Notes under the pieces: model-generated
Seen by the model: only the letters and a program-made list of their open reading frames with translations
What the model was told of the DNA's origin: nothing
Databases searched by the model: none
Source: Ensifer sp. LC11
GTDB lineage: Bacteria; Pseudomonadota; Alphaproteobacteria; Rhizobiales; Rhizobiaceae
NCBI RefSeq assembly: GCF_001695835.1
Contig: NZ_MBSO01000017.1
Location: 1-64,000 of the forward strand
Length of the DNA: 64,000 nt
Direction: 5' to 3'
Shown: piece by piece, positions 51,672-63,220 of the stretch
Layout of the letters: each line of letters starts with the position of its first letter
Position numbering within the stretch: the stretch's first letter is position 1
Position numbers and translations under genes: made by a program

Positions 51672-52661
51672 TCAGAGCCAGCCGCGCCGCTTGAAGTAGA
51701 AATAGGGCACGATCGCCGAGATCACCATCAGCACCAGTGCCGCAGGATAGCCGAACTGCCATTGCAGCTCCGGCATCACCTCGAAGTTCATGCCGTAGAT
51801 CGAAGCGACCAGCGTCGGCGGCAGGAAGACGACGGCGGCAACCGAGAAGATCTTGATGATCTGGTTCTGCTCGAGATTGATGAGACCGAGCGTCGCGTCG
51901 AGCAGGAAGTTGATCTTGTTCGACAAAAACAGCGCGTGATCGCCAAGCGAAGTCGCGTCCCGCTGGATCAGCTTGATCCGCTGACGGCTTTCCTTTCCAG
52001 CCTTGCGCGGCCCCATGCCTTCGAGCGCCACATGATAGGCGACCAGCCGCCCGATGCTGACCAGGCTTTCGCGGATAACGGTCAGAAGGTCGCCCTTCTG
52101 GCCGATCTGCTCGATCAGCGATTGCAGGTCGCGCGTCTTCTTGGTGGCGCTGGCATTGGTCTTGCGGAACACTTCGCGCGAGATGGCGTCGACCTCGCTG
52201 CCGGCGCGCTCCAGCGCATCTGCGGTGCGGTCGATGATGGCTTCGAGAAGCCCCAGCATCACCAGCTCGCCGCTCTCGCAGATCTGGCCGTTGGCCTTCT
52301 GGATGCGGTTGGAGAAATTCTGGAACGGCTTGGGGTCCGCATGGCGGACCGTCACCAGCGTCGCCCCCTTGAGGATGAAGGTCACCGGCACCTTGACCGG
52401 GTAATCGCTGTCGAGCTTGGCGGCGGCCGTCATCGTCATGAATTCGGCGCCGTCCTCCTGATAGAGGCGGTCGGAAAGCTCGATCTCCTGCATCTCGTCG
52501 CGGGTCGGGATCTCGATGCCGAGCTGGCCCTCGACAAGGCGTGTTTCCTCGGCCGATGGATTGTAGAGATCATACCAGATGGCGGGCACTGGCGATGCAA
52601 TGCCGTCGATCATGTCGACGAGCACGAGATGGCTGTTCTGGCTTTTGTAGATGCGCAGCAT
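51672..52661 (-). CDS. CorA-family divalent cation (Mg2+) transporter
   Basis: A 329-residue protein with a long cytoplasmic domain and two C-terminal helices. The pore signature Tyr-Gly-Met-Asn-Phe follows the first helix (Val-Val-Phe-Leu-Pro-Pro-Thr-Leu-Val-Ala-Ser-Ile), and the end is Lys-Arg-Arg-Gly-Trp-Leu. Start 52661 has GGAG 6 nt upstream; ATG 52673 is an alternative. A 208-bp gap separates it from the imelysin gene upstream, so it may have its own promoter though inside the iron-linked gene set. Confidence 0.93.
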   Translation of the reverse strand: MLRIYKSQNSHLVLVDMIDGIASPVPAIWYDLYNPSAEETRLVEGQLGIEIPTRDEMQEIELSDRLYQEDGAEFMTMTAAAKLDSDYPVKVPVTFILKGATLVTVRHADPKPFQNFSNRIQKANGQICESGELVMLGLLEAIIDRTADALERAGSEVDAISREVFRKTNASATKKTRDLQSLIEQIGQKGDLLTVIRESLVSIGRLVAYHVALEGMGPRKAGKESRQRIKLIQRDATSLGDHALFLSNKINFLLDATLGLINLEQNQIIKIFSVAAVVFLPPTLVASIYGMNFEVMPELQWQFGYPAALVLMVISAIVPYFYFKRRGWL

Positions 52662-52869
52662 ATTGGGCTCCATAGGGCGAGTCATCCGACCGCCTGAAGC
52701 CCTGATCAATCAGGACCGGACGGTCGTGAGCGTGAAGGCTCGACTTCGACTGTCGGGGTTCATAGTGAGTTGGTCCTTGTGGTGAAACGTGCCCACGAGA
52801 GCGGACACGGGAAGCGCTTTGCGCCCAAAAGCCGTGATTGTCAACACCCGGTCCGAAGGGCTGTTTTTG

Positions 52870-53981
52870 TCAGTCGCCGTCGGCAAACGAGAAGCCGGCG
52901 CCAAGCCCGATCGCGCCGCCGAAATCCTTGTTCAACCGGTCGAGCAGGTCGTTGGTGTTGAGCGAGAGGAAAGCGAGTTTCGCGCGCTTGTCCTTGTCCG
53001 TAAGTGCCGCGTCGATCGGCCCGTCGATGTTGCCGGCCATGCCGATCACCGACTTGAAGACGAAATCGGCAGAGCCCGCGACCGAGCGGCTGTCTTCCGG
53101 CAGCAGGCTTTGCATGTCGGCGACGTCGAACAGCGTCTTCAGCCCCCGCACATTGCCGGCGATCGACGCCATGGTGTTGCCGGAGCGCCAGTAGATCGCC
53201 AGCTTCGGACGTCCCTTGTCGTCCCTGCCTTCGTAGAACGGCTTCAGCCGCTGATCCTTCACCGTCTCGACGCCATGCACGAGAATGCCGAGCAGTTCGG
53301 TGGCCGCCTCGCGATTGTCGCGGAACTCGGGATTGTCGGGGCCCGGATGTTTCCAGGCGGCCTGGATGCCGTCCGGCTTCTGCCATGCAGCCAGGAATTC
53401 GTTGGCGATGTCGTCGAGGTTCCTTGTAATCGCCAGGCCATAGCGGCAGCGGAAATCGCCGTCCTTGCCCGAAAGCACCTCTGAGCCCGTGCCGTAAAGC
53501 ACGTATTCGAGTGCGCCGAGCCCCTGCGCGGCGACGCTCTTGCCCTTGAGCTTTGCCACATCCGTGGCGCCGTCGTCCTTTTTCGAAAGGATCGCCTGCA
53601 CCTGCTTGAGGCCCGTGCTCTTGCGGTCGGGGTAGAAGAGGAAGCGTTCGAAGCGGTTCTGCTCGAGCGCTGGACCGAGCCTCACCACCTCGATCGCCGA
53701 CCAGGCGCCGACCAGATCGGAAAACGCGCCTTGAGCGTTTTCCAATGCGGGTCCCGAGGGCGCCTGGCAGAGCTTGGTGGTCGCTTCCGTCGCGGCCGCA
53801 GTCTTCTGCGACAGGTTGCGGTAGCCGGGGATGATGAAGGCGTCGACGGCCTTGGCCATGACGGTCGGCACGGCGGCCTCGTTGACGACCCGCGGGGAAA
53901 GCGCGCTTCCTTCCTGCGCCATCGCCGGTAGGGCAGCGGCACTCAGCGTGAGAGCAAGGGCAAACGAACGTAGGTGGGACA

Positions 53982-53982
<1 letters not shown>
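52870..53982 (-). CDS. imelysin-family protein B, exported, degenerate GxHxxE motif
   Basis: A 370-residue protein. Signal peptide about 1-22 (ending Ala-Met-Ala). Imelysin (peptidase M75/IrpA) fold with conserved Leu-Gly-Pro-Ala-Leu-Glu and Phe-Tyr-Pro-Asp-Arg blocks. The position of the family GxHxxE motif reads Gly-Leu-Gly-Ala-Leu-Glu, so the His is lost; it is probably not a metal-binding copy. The ATG overlaps the oxidoreductase stop (TGATG), giving translational coupling. The alternative in-frame extension to 54183 is a shadow. Confidence 0.85.
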
Positions 53983-55511
<1,529 letters not shown>

Positions 55512-55559
55512 CGGTGGAGGATCGGGCCGCACCGGTTCCGGGCGGCCCGCCTTTTCAGC

Positions 55560-56840
55560 TTATTGGAAGACGGCGTTAGGATTATCCAGGCTGTCGGAAC
55601 CTTCAAGTTCGACGGTGCCGAGATCCAGCGACGCAATGACGCGCTGCACGGTCTTGGCCTGGGCGATCAGGCCGTCGATCGCAGCCTGAACCGTGGCGTT
55701 GCCCTCGGCGTTGCCTTCGCCGATCATCTGGTCGTAGGCCTCGGTCGTTTCCGCGCGCTTGGCCATCGCCTGCATCTTCTCGACTGTGGTCGCGAGGTTG
55801 CCGGTCATCTCCTTGTCGAGTGCCGCATCCTTGGCGGCGACGAGTTCGGAGAGCGACGGGCCGGTCATCTTGGTGCCGTCGACGCGGGTGTATTCACCCG
55901 TGTAGGCCGACTGGATGCCGATCGCGTCATGCAGGTGCGAGTTGTGCGTGTTGTCGGAGAAGCAATCATGCTCTTCTTCCGGATCGTGCAGCAGCAGGCC
56001 AAGCTTCATGCGCTCGCCTGCAAGCTCACCGTATGAGAGCGAACCCATGCCGGTGAGGATTGCGACGAGGCCGGCCTTCGGATCAGCCTCGACCGCCTTC
56101 GTCGCGGCGCCATCTACCGTCCAGTTGGCGGTCATTTCCTTGAGGTCGGAAACCAGAAGCTCGGTGGCAGCCTTCAGATAGGCGGCGCGGCGATCGCAAT
56201 TGCCGCCGGTGCAGGCCTTGGTGTCGTAGTCCGTATAGGGGCGGTTGCCGGCGCCAGCCTTGGTGCCGTTCAGGTCCTGGCCCCAGAGCAGGAATTCGAT
56301 CGCGTGGTAGCCCGTCGCGACGTTCGCTTCGATGCCGCCAGCTTCCTGCAGCGTACCCGCCAGGAATTCCGGCGTGATGTTGGAGGCATCGACGTCCTTG
56401 CCGTCGATCTTGATCGTCTTGTTGGCGATCACGTTGGCGGTGAAGAGGGCGTTCTCGTCGCTCTCGCTGCCATAGCTCGGGTCGACATAGTCGATCAGGC
56501 CCTCGTCCAGCGGCCAGGCGTTGACCTTGCCTTCCCACTCGTCAACGATGGCGTTGCCGAAGCGATAGACTTCGGTTTCCTGATAGGGGTTGCGGGCTTT
56601 GAGCCAGGCTTCGCGCGCCGCCTTCAGCGTTTCCTCGCTCGGCGTTGCGATCAGCGCGTCAACCGCCTTATCGAGAGCTTCCGCCGTCGTCAGGGCGTCT
56701 TCGAACTTGGCATGCGCCACGGCGGCATAGTGCTTTACCACCGCGGCGGCATCGGTTGCGGCGTGGGCCGGCTGCAGGGCCAGCGCCGACGTTGCCGTCA
56801 TGAGCGCCAGCGCGGCGCCGCGGAAGAAATTCTTGGTCAT
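55560..56840 (-). CDS. imelysin-family protein A, exported
   Basis: A 426-residue protein. Signal peptide about 1-27 (Gln-Pro-Ala-His-Ala-Ala). The IrpA/EfeO-like motif Gly-Tyr-His-Ala-Ile-Glu-Phe-Leu-Leu-Trp-Gly-Gln-Asp contains GxHxxE intact, so this copy can bind metal, probably iron. Length and block order match imelysins (M75 family; proteolysis doubted). It has a strong GGAGAGGG before ATG 56840. First gene of the set; an iron-control-like box lies about 140 bp upstream. Confidence 0.9.
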   Translation of the reverse strand: MTKNFFRGAALALMTATSALALQPAHAATDAAAVVKHYAAVAHAKFEDALTTAEALDKAVDALIATPSEETLKAAREAWLKARNPYQETEVYRFGNAIVDEWEGKVNAWPLDEGLIDYVDPSYGSESDENALFTANVIANKTIKIDGKDVDASNITPEFLAGTLQEAGGIEANVATGYHAIEFLLWGQDLNGTKAGAGNRPYTDYDTKACTGGNCDRRAAYLKAATELLVSDLKEMTANWTVDGAATKAVEADPKAGLVAILTGMGSLSYGELAGERMKLGLLLHDPEEEHDCFSDNTHNSHLHDAIGIQSAYTGEYTRVDGTKMTGPSLSELVAAKDAALDKEMTGNLATTVEKMQAMAKRAETTEAYDQMIGEGNAEGNATVQAAIDGLIAQAKTVQRVIASLDLGTVELEGSDSLDNPNAVFQ

Positions 56841-56978
56841 GACCCTCTCCTGTTGCTTCCTTCGGCGCAGCCGAGCGAGCCCGCAAACGCGGCGTCGTTC
56901 AGGCGTCGGGCCATGAGAAAAGGCCCCGCCGGGCCTGCCTCTCATGAACCAAAAGCAAACTGGTGTCAAAGTGTATAG

Positions 56979-56994
56979 TTTAGAACGTATTCAA
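56979..56994. promoter_or_regulatory. ICE-like (Irr) box TTTAGAACGTATTCAA
   Basis: It resembles the rhizobial iron-control element (TTTAGAA-N2-3-TTCTAAA consensus); the first half is exact, the second half is degenerate. Its position upstream of the imelysin operon suits iron regulation; the binding protein is inferred. Confidence 0.4.
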
Positions 56995-57031
56995 TCTGAT
57001 GCGCGCCTTTTGACGGTTGTCAAAACTGGCA

Positions 57032-58321
57032 TCAACCCTTGCGTTGCATCAGGCAGAAGAAGAAGCCATCGGTGCCGGTCGAGGCGGGCGTCAGCGTCAC
57101 CGTCTTCATGTCCGCCGACCAGGGTTGCGGCTTGTCGGTGCCGAAGAGGGTCGCCCAGATGTCGGCCGCCGACAGGATTGCGAATTCCGGATTGTCCTCG
57201 CAGAAGCCATAGACCTGGGCTTCGTTTTCCTCAGGGAGAACCGAGCAGGTGACGTAGATCAGGTGACCGCCCGGCCGGACGAACTGTGCCGCACTCGCAA
57301 GCGCTTCCTCCTGCTGGGAGATGCGCTCTTCAAGGTTCTTCTGGTTGAGCCGCCACTTCGTGTCCGGGCGGCGGCGCCAGGTCCCGGTACCGGTGCAGGG
57401 GGCGTCAACGAGCACGCGGTCGAAGCGGCCGGCAAGCGGCGCGAGGCTGTCGGTCGATTCATGCACCTGTACGTTACGGGTGCCGGCGCGCTTCAGCCGC
57501 TCGATGATCGGCGCAAGGCGTTTGCGGTCGGTGTCGTAGGCGTGCACCTGGCCCTTGTTGTTCATCGCCGCCGACATGGCGAGCGTCTTGCCGCCGCCGC
57601 CGGCGCAATAGTCGAGCACCTGCTCGCCTTCCTGCGGGAAAGCGAGGTCGGCGACGATCTGCGAGCCTTCATCCTGAACCTCGAACCAGCCCTTCTGGAA
57701 GGAAAGCTCGGCGGTCACGTTGGGCAGGCGCGAGGCGCCTTCGCCGGCGGGGATGCGGATGCCGTTGCGGGCGATCGTCGCGGGCTCGGCGCCGCTGCGC
57801 TCCAGCGCCTTCAACACCTTGGCGCGCGAGGCCTTCAGCGTATTGGCGCGCAGGTCAAGCGTCGGGCGGCCGGCTAACGCCTTGGCTTCCTCGAGCCAGT
57901 CGTCGGAGAAGTTCTCTTCAAAAGAAGCCTGGACCCATTCGGGGATATCACCCTGGATGTGGGCGGCGGCGTCTTCGAGGCGGCGCGTGGCAAAAGCTTG
58001 CGCCATATCGGCCGACGGCATTTCCGGGGCGAATTTGTCGCCGTCGAGTTCGGCAGCCAGCGTTTCGGGCGAAAAGCCCCATTGGCGGTACATCACCGCA
58101 TGGCCGAGAGCCGTGGCGCTGTCGCTGTCCATCAGATAGGCGTGGGAGAGCTTCATGCGAAGCGCGTCGTAGACGATGTTGCCTATCGCGGATCGGTCGC
58201 CGGACCCGGCGAAGCGGTGGGAAAGGCCCCAATCCTTGAGTGCGTCTGCGACCGGGCGCTTCCGCTTTTCGATATCCTCAAGAACCTCAATGGCTCCAGC
58301 GAGCCTGCCGCCCAAACGCAT
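57032..58321 (-). CDS. RsmB/NOP-type rRNA (cytosine-5-)-methyltransferase
   Basis: A 429-residue protein: N-terminal NusB-like/PUA-like part (about 1-150), SAM-binding Asp-Tyr-Cys-Ala-Gly-Gly-Gly-Gly-Lys-Thr, and the two catalytic cysteines in Val-Asp-Ala-Pro-Cys-Thr-Gly-Thr-Gly and Val-Thr-Cys-Ser-Val-Leu-Pro-Glu-Glu-Asn. It methylates a cytosine in 16S rRNA (RsmB site probable, RsmF-like not excluded). It lies between two unrelated genes. Confidence 0.92.
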   Translation of the reverse strand: MRLGGRLAGAIEVLEDIEKRKRPVADALKDWGLSHRFAGSGDRSAIGNIVYDALRMKLSHAYLMDSDSATALGHAVMYRQWGFSPETLAAELDGDKFAPEMPSADMAQAFATRRLEDAAAHIQGDIPEWVQASFEENFSDDWLEEAKALAGRPTLDLRANTLKASRAKVLKALERSGAEPATIARNGIRIPAGEGASRLPNVTAELSFQKGWFEVQDEGSQIVADLAFPQEGEQVLDYCAGGGGKTLAMSAAMNNKGQVHAYDTDRKRLAPIIERLKRAGTRNVQVHESTDSLAPLAGRFDRVLVDAPCTGTGTWRRRPDTKWRLNQKNLEERISQQEEALASAAQFVRPGGHLIYVTCSVLPEENEAQVYGFCEDNPEFAILSAADIWATLFGTDKPQPWSADMKTVTLTPASTGTDGFFFCLMQRKG

Positions 58322-58458
58322 CTTCGATCAACTCCTTTTTCGCCGTGGTAACGGCGATAGCATCGAAGAGCAAGACGGCGGAGGAGATTAACCGCCGAGA
58401 ACGGTCTTTCTCAAGTAACCCACCCGACGATTGGCCGGGTGCCAGTATTATTTCAGGT

Positions 58459-58833
58459 TCAGGAATTGACGACGCGATAACAGATGCTGGCGTGCCCGGA
58501 GCGGATCATGCCGATCTGCGAGGCTGCTGCCTTGGAAAGATCGATCACACGGCCCCGGATGAACGGCCCACGATCGTTGATGCGAACGATGACGCTCTTG
58601 CCGTTGCGCTTGTTGGTGACCTGAACCTTGGTGCCGAACTTCAGGCTACGGTGGGCAGCCGTCAGGCGGGCGGCATTCATACGCTCGCCGGAAGCGGTCT
58701 TGGAGGTCAGCGCATACCAGGATGCGCCGCCGCAGCCGGTGCCGGCTGCATGGCTATCGGAAACGGAAACGAGACCGATGGCGGCCGTGAACAGCGCTGC
58801 AGCAGCAGCAGTCTTGATCTTCGCTGGCGACAA
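58459..58833 (-). CDS. RlpA-family septal ring protein, short form
   Basis: A 124-residue exported protein. The signal sequence runs about 1-27 (ending Ser-His-Ala-Ala) and the double-psi beta-barrel domain has [14 protein letters not shown], [10 protein letters not shown], Val-Arg-Ile-Asn-Asp-Arg-Gly-Pro-Phe and Val-Ile-Asp-Leu-Ser-Lys-Ala-Ala-Ala. There is no SPOR domain, so it is a short RlpA. The TTG at 58833 is preferred (GAGGGG 9 nt upstream); a TTG at 58854 is the alternative start. It acts on peptidoglycan in the envelope. Confidence 0.85.
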   Translation of the reverse strand: MSPAKIKTAAAAALFTAAIGLVSVSDSHAAGTGCGGASWYALTSKTASGERMNAARLTAAHRSLKFGTKVQVTNKRNGKSVIVRINDRGPFIRGRVIDLSKAAASQIGMIRSGHASICYRVVNS

Positions 58834-59292
58834 ACTGGCGATCCCCTCGGTCAATGCTTGGTTAAAATCTTCTGGGAACCGCTAATTGGGGCGAAAAATG
58901 GCGAAAACGTGCTTCAACCATTTACGATCTATTAGGCTTTATTAAAAAAGGACGAAAATTCAAAAACGAAGATCGTTTGAAATAGTTTAAAGGGAGCCCG
59001 GAAGGTCTTTGGAATCAGCGGTTGAACGTTGGAGGTCGCCTGCACGTGAGCGCAGCGTGCCGGTAAACGAAAAATTTCATTAAAAATTTCGAATTGGACG
59101 AAAATTCCGGAATCCGGATGGTCGAAAATTCATTACTAACGCACAGGTTGTATAAAATTCACCAAGTATCGAACGAATATCCCAAGAATGTCACAATTCC
59201 GGTGAAGCCGCCGTTGCCATTACTGACGAACTGACTGCCGGTTTTCTATAGGCACTAGGGGTTATGCTATCGCGCGGGCGCGGAGTTGCGTT
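58834..59292. other. AT-rich gene-free region upstream of the RlpA gene
   Basis: 459 bp without a convincing gene in either strand, clearly richer in A and T than its surroundings. It contains GACGAAAATTC at 58951-58961 and 59097-59107, and GTCGAAAATTC at 59121-59131, plus an ACGAAAAATTTC variant near 59067. It probably holds the rlpA promoter and possibly a small RNA or replication/regulatory site. Confidence 0.5.
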
Positions 59293-60168
59293 TCACTGTC
59301 CGCGCCAGGTGCCGGACTGCCAGAGCTGTGCAAGCGAGACGCGATAATCCGGATAGGCGAATTCGAAGCCGGTGGCGCGTATGTGCGCATTCGAAACCCG
59401 CTTGTTCTCGCCATAGAAGGAGCGGGCCATGGGCGAGAGTTCCGCCTGTTCGAAAGGGGTCTCCGGTGGCGGCTCGACGCCCATCAGCCGGGCGGCTTCG
59501 GTTACCACGTCCTGGGGCGGCGCCGGTTCGTTGTCGGTGATGTTGAAGACACCGGCAGTCCCATGGTCGGCGAGGTAGAGCGTAGCTGCGCCGATGTCCT
59601 CGACGCGGATACGGTTGAACACCTGGCCGGGCTTGATGAGTCGCCGGGCGGTACCGTTTTCGAGGTTGCAGAAGGCGTTGCGTCCGGGACCGTAGATGCC
59701 GGCCAGTCGGAGCACGGCGACCGGGATGTTCCGTTTGGCGCCGAAGGCGATCCAGGCGTCCTCCGCCTCCACCCGCTCGACCGAGCGGGCCGAGACCGGC
59801 TTGCGCAGCATATCCTCGGTGACCCATGCGCCGCCATGATCACCGTAGACGCCGACCGTCGAGAGGTAACCGATCCACGTGAGGTTCGGTGCCAGCCGCG
59901 CGAGGTCGGGGCTTGAGGCGCGAAACATCGGATCGCCGTCGCGCCCCGGTGCGATCGACTGGATCAGGTGCGTCGCCCGTCCGAGGGCGGTGGCAAGTTC
60001 GTCGGAAATCGTTTCGCCGTCGAAGAGGATCGGACGGACGCCGGCCTTCTCGAGCTTTGCCGTTTTCTCCGCGGTGCGCGTGGTGCCAACAACGCTTGTC
60101 GCTGTCGGAGCCATTGCGCGTGCGATTGCCAGGCCGGAATAACCGGCGCCAAGGATCAGGACATGCAT
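59293..60168 (-). CDS. NAD-dependent epimerase/dehydratase-like protein
   Basis: A 291-residue Rossmann protein: [10 protein letters not shown] at about 5-14, Tyr-Leu-Ser-Thr-Val-Gly-Val-Tyr-Gly at about 115-123, and [10 protein letters not shown]. It is an atypical SDR related to YeeZ-like proteins, which lack the Tyr-x3-Lys pair. Start 60168 overlaps queG by 13 bp, so it is third gene of a GST-queG-epimerase operon. The substrate is unknown. Confidence 0.88.
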   Translation of the reverse strand: MHVLILGAGYSGLAIARAMAPTATSVVGTTRTAEKTAKLEKAGVRPILFDGETISDELATALGRATHLIQSIAPGRDGDPMFRASSPDLARLAPNLTWIGYLSTVGVYGDHGGAWVTEDMLRKPVSARSVERVEAEDAWIAFGAKRNIPVAVLRLAGIYGPGRNAFCNLENGTARRLIKPGQVFNRIRVEDIGAATLYLADHGTAGVFNITDNEPAPPQDVVTEAARLMGVEPPPETPFEQAELSPMARSFYGENKRVSNAHIRATGFEFAYPDYRVSLAQLWQSGTWRGQ

Positions 60169-61328
60169 CGGCTCACTCCCGCCATCTGCCATTCGTTGAG
60201 GACGTCTTCGTCCGTCTCTGGCTCGCATTGTTCAGCAATTTGCGCAAGCGCTGCCGGCGCGACCAATTGCGACAGGGCCCAGACAGCCATCGCCCGCACC
60301 ACGGGCGAGGCGTCGCTGATGCGCGCCTTGACCGCGGGCACGAGCGCTTGGTCGCCGGAATTGCCCGTGGCGATCAGCACGTTCCTGACAAAACGGTCTC
60401 GGCCGATGCGCTTGACCGGCGAGCCCGAGAACAGGCTGCGGAAGGTCGGGTCATCGAGATCGAGCAAGGTCTGGAGCGAAGGCGCCTTCAGATCGTCGCG
60501 CGCCTTCAGCTTCATCTCGGAGGCCGTCTGCGCGAACTTGTTCCAGGGGCAGGCGGCGAGACAGTCGTCGCACCCGTAGATGCGGTTGCCGATCAGCGGG
60601 CGAAGTTCCGGATCGATCGAACCCTTGTGCTCGATCGTCAGATAGGAAATGCAGCGCCGCGCGTCGATCTGATAGGGAGCAGGGAACGCGCCGGTCGGGC
60701 AGGCGTCGAGGCAGGCGCGGCAGGAGCCGCAATGGTCGCGCTCGGGCTCGTCGACGACGAGGTCCGCCGTCGTGAACAGGCTGCCGAGAAACAGCCAGGA
60801 GCCGAATTCCCGGCTGACCAGATTGGTATGTTTTCCCTGCCAACCGAGGCCGGCCTGTTCCGCCAGCGGCTTTTCCATGACGGGCGCCGTGTCGACGAAT
60901 ACCTTGACGTCCTCGCCGGCGCGGGCGGCAAAACGGGTCGCGACTTCCTTCAGCTTGCCCTTGATGATGTCGTGATAGTCACGGTTCTGGGCGTAGACCG
61001 AGATCGCGCCGCGGTCGGTCTGCTGAAGGATGCCGCGCGGATCGTCGTCCGGGCCGTAGTTCATCGCGAACATGACGACCGAGCGTACGTCGCTCCAGAG
61101 CACGCGCGGGTCCGAGCGCCGCTCGGCGGTCTCGGCCATCCAGTCCATGGTGCCGTGGAAGCCTTCGTCGAGAAAGTCCCTGAGCCGGGCCGGAGCTTGC
61201 GGAATGGCGTCGGGCCGGGTGACGCGACAGAGGTCGAAGCCCTTGTCGGCCGCCTCGGCCTTCAGGAACTCCGTCAGCTTCAGCCGCCGTCGATCCCCAA
61301 TGTCAGCCTTGGCAACGATGCCGGGCAC
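60156..61328 (-). CDS. queG: epoxyqueuosine reductase
   Basis: A 390-residue iron-sulfur/cobalamin enzyme that reduces epoxyqueuosine to queuosine in tRNA. Two 4Fe-4S clusters: [12 protein letters not shown] and Cys-Asp-Asp-Cys-Leu-Ala-Ala-Cys-Pro. Tyr-Gly-Pro-Asp-Asp-Asp-Pro-Arg-Gly precedes them, and a HEAT-like C-terminus (about 300-390) follows. A GTG at 61328 is chosen because GAGG lies 8-11 nt upstream; an ATG at 61358 would overlap the GST by 20 bp without a ribosome site. Confidence 0.94.
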   Translation of the reverse strand: MPGIVAKADIGDRRRLKLTEFLKAEAADKGFDLCRVTRPDAIPQAPARLRDFLDEGFHGTMDWMAETAERRSDPRVLWSDVRSVVMFAMNYGPDDDPRGILQQTDRGAISVYAQNRDYHDIIKGKLKEVATRFAARAGEDVKVFVDTAPVMEKPLAEQAGLGWQGKHTNLVSREFGSWLFLGSLFTTADLVVDEPERDHCGSCRACLDACPTGAFPAPYQIDARRCISYLTIEHKGSIDPELRPLIGNRIYGCDDCLAACPWNKFAQTASEMKLKARDDLKAPSLQTLLDLDDPTFRSLFSGSPVKRIGRDRFVRNVLIATGNSGDQALVPAVKARISDASPVVRAMAVWALSQLVAPAALAQIAEQCEPETDEDVLNEWQMAGVSRCMS

Positions 61329-61338
61329 GGTTTTCGCC

Positions 61339-62031
61339 TCAGAAGTCGAGATCCGCATAGTGCGGAACCGGGGTCACGCCGCGGACGCGCTCGGCAAGCA
61401 GCGGGCGGAAGGAGGGGCGGGACTTCAGCCGCTGGTACCACTCCTTGGCGGTCGGGGCATCCGACCAGTCGATTTCGCCGAGATAGTCGAGCACGGATAC
61501 AGTCGCGGCCGCGGCAAGATCAGCATAGGAAATCCGGTCGCCCGCAAGCCAGGTGCGCGAGCCGGCAAGCCAGGACAGGTACTTCATATGCTGGCGGATG
61601 TTGGCGCGGGAGGTGCGCAGCACCTTGCTGTCGGGCGCGCCGCCGCCCTGGTCGGGCGTCATCTGCAGCTTGAAGATCCGTTCGCGAACCAGCGGGCGCG
61701 TCACATCCGCTTCCATCTTGTGCAGGAACCACTCGACCAGCCGGCGGATTTCTGCGCGCTGGAACGGGTCCTCGGCCAGAAGCCGGCGATCTCGTTTCAT
61801 GATGCCGTTCGTCTCGTCGAGATACTCCGAGATGATCGTGGCGCCACAGAGCGCCCTCATACTGTCGTCAACATAGACAGGTAGGGTGCCGGCCGGGTTC
61901 AACGCCAGGAAGTCGCGCCGGTTCTCCCACGGCTGCTCCTCCGTCAGTTCCGTCTGATAGCCGTATTCCGAAAGGATCAGGCGAACGAACCGTGAAGCGG
62001 CGGACATGGGGTGGTGGTACAGTGTCGGCAT
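61339..62031 (-). CDS. glutathione S-transferase
   Basis: A 230-residue GST: [17 protein letters not shown], then Asn-Pro-Ala-Gly-Thr-Leu-Pro-Val-Tyr and Thr-Ile-Ile-Ser-Glu-Tyr-Leu in the N-domain; C-domain Ile-Ser-Tyr-Ala-Asp-Leu-Ala-Ala-Ala. Catalytic Ser likely. First gene of an operon with queG and an epimerase, 10 bp before the queG start. Confidence 0.9.
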   Translation of the reverse strand: MPTLYHHPMSAASRFVRLILSEYGYQTELTEEQPWENRRDFLALNPAGTLPVYVDDSMRALCGATIISEYLDETNGIMKRDRRLLAEDPFQRAEIRRLVEWFLHKMEADVTRPLVRERIFKLQMTPDQGGGAPDSKVLRTSRANIRQHMKYLSWLAGSRTWLAGDRISYADLAAAATVSVLDYLGEIDWSDAPTAKEWYQRLKSRPSFRPLLAERVRGVTPVPHYADLDF

Positions 62032-62193
62032 CGATGATCTGGCTTCTCAGTGGCTTTTAGCTGGGGGCGTCAGCGTGGCGGCGCAAGCGTCTGGCCACGG
62101 CTCATGTGTTAGAGCTATAGAAATTTGTGGTGGCAAACACAAGCGAATCAGCCTTTTCCTCCCACTCCAAAACTCGTCAGGAAAATCTCATAT

Positions 62194-63000
62194 ATGGCGG
62201 ATCAATCGATCATCAGCGCGCTTGTCCTCGGGCTCATCGAGGGCTTGACGGAGTTTATCCCCGTCTCGTCGACGGCGCACGTCCTTCTCGCCGGCCACTT
62301 CCTCGGCTTCAAATCGCCGGGCAACACCTTTGCCGTCCTCATCCAGCTCGGCGCGATATTGGCGATCCTGCTGGTCTATTTCCAGAAGCTTCTGTCGATT
62401 GCCCTGGCGCTGCCGACGAGCGTCAAGGCGCGCCGCTTCGTCGTGTCCGTCCTGCTCGCCTTCCTGCCGGCGGCGATCATCGGCGCGATCGCCCATGACT
62501 TCATCAAGACGGTGCTGTTCGAAACGCCGATGTTGATCTGCGTCGTGCTGATCATCGGCGGCATCATCCTTTATGCGATCGACCACCTGCCGCTGCAGCC
62601 GCGCTACACGAACGTGATGGACTATCCGCCGTCGCTGGCGCTGAAGATTGGCCTGTTCCAGTGCCTGGCGATGATCCCCGGCACGTCGCGCTCGGGTGCC
62701 ACCATTGCCGGCGCGCTGCTGATGGGGACCGACAAGCGGTCGGCCGCGGAGTTCTCGTTCTTCCTGGCCATGCCGACCATGCTCGGCGCCTTCACGCTGG
62801 ACCTCTACAAGAACCGCGACGCGCTTTCCTTCGACGATTTCACCCTGATCGCCGTCGGCTTCATCGCTGCTTTCGCCGCCGGCATCTTCGTCGTGCGCTC
62901 GCTGCTCGATTTTGTTTCGCGCCGCGGTTTCACGCCATTCGCCATCTGGCGCATCATCGTCGGCACCGCCGGCCTGATCGGCCTTTGGCTGCTCGGCTGA
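62194..63000 (+). CDS. uppP: undecaprenyl-diphosphatase UppP/BacA
   Basis: A 268-residue membrane phosphatase recycling the cell-wall lipid carrier. Signatures: [14 protein letters not shown] at residues 16-29, and Pro-Gly-Thr-Ser-Arg-Ser-Gly-Ala-Thr at about 168. About eight helices. AGGAAA lies 9 nt before ATG 62194. It is followed by a strong terminator. Confidence 0.96.
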   Translation: MADQSIISALVLGLIEGLTEFIPVSSTAHVLLAGHFLGFKSPGNTFAVLIQLGAILAILLVYFQKLLSIALALPTSVKARRFVVSVLLAFLPAAIIGAIAHDFIKTVLFETPMLICVVLIIGGIILYAIDHLPLQPRYTNVMDYPPSLALKIGLFQCLAMIPGTSRSGATIAGALLMGTDKRSAAEFSFFLAMPTMLGAFTLDLYKNRDALSFDDFTLIAVGFIAAFAAGIFVVRSLLDFVSRRGFTPFAIWRIIVGTAGLIGLWLLG

Positions 63001-63027
63001 GCGAAAACCAGGCGCTCAATACGACAG

Positions 63028-63058
63028 AAGGCGCGTTTCCGACGCGCCTTTTTCTTTG
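63028..63058 (+). terminator. rho-independent terminator of uppP
   Basis: AAGGCGCGT (63028-63036) pairs with ACGCGCCTT (63042-63050) around TTCCG, followed by a T-rich tract. Confidence 0.88.
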
Positions 63059-63073
63059 AGCTCAAGGGTCCGC

Positions 63074-63116
63074 CAAAAACAAAGCCGCGTGCGTCTCAAG
63101 GAGAAACGCACGCGGC
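63074..63116 (-). terminator. rho-independent terminator of the small-protein gene
   Basis: GCCGCGTGCGT / ACGCACGCGGC perfect 11-bp stem with 11-base loop; on the minus strand it is followed by TTTGTTTTTGG. It terminates transcription coming from 63382. Confidence 0.8.
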
Positions 63117-63155
63117 CACTGGCCCCCGCCAATAACTCTAATATGCCCTTCCAAA

Positions 63156-63200
63156 GCAATTCCAGGAAAAGTGCGAAGCGGTTTTCCGTCCGGAATTGCG
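63156..63200 (-). repeat. dispersed intergenic repeat, copy 4, with hairpin arms
   Basis: On the minus strand it reads GGACGGAAAACCGCTTCGCA followed by CTTTTCCTGGAATTG, the best copy of the repeat. Arms CAATTCC/GGAATTG and GGAAAA/TTTTCC can pair, so it forms a hairpin. Confidence 0.65.
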
Positions 63201-63220
63201 TGACCTGAAGGGCGCCGGCC

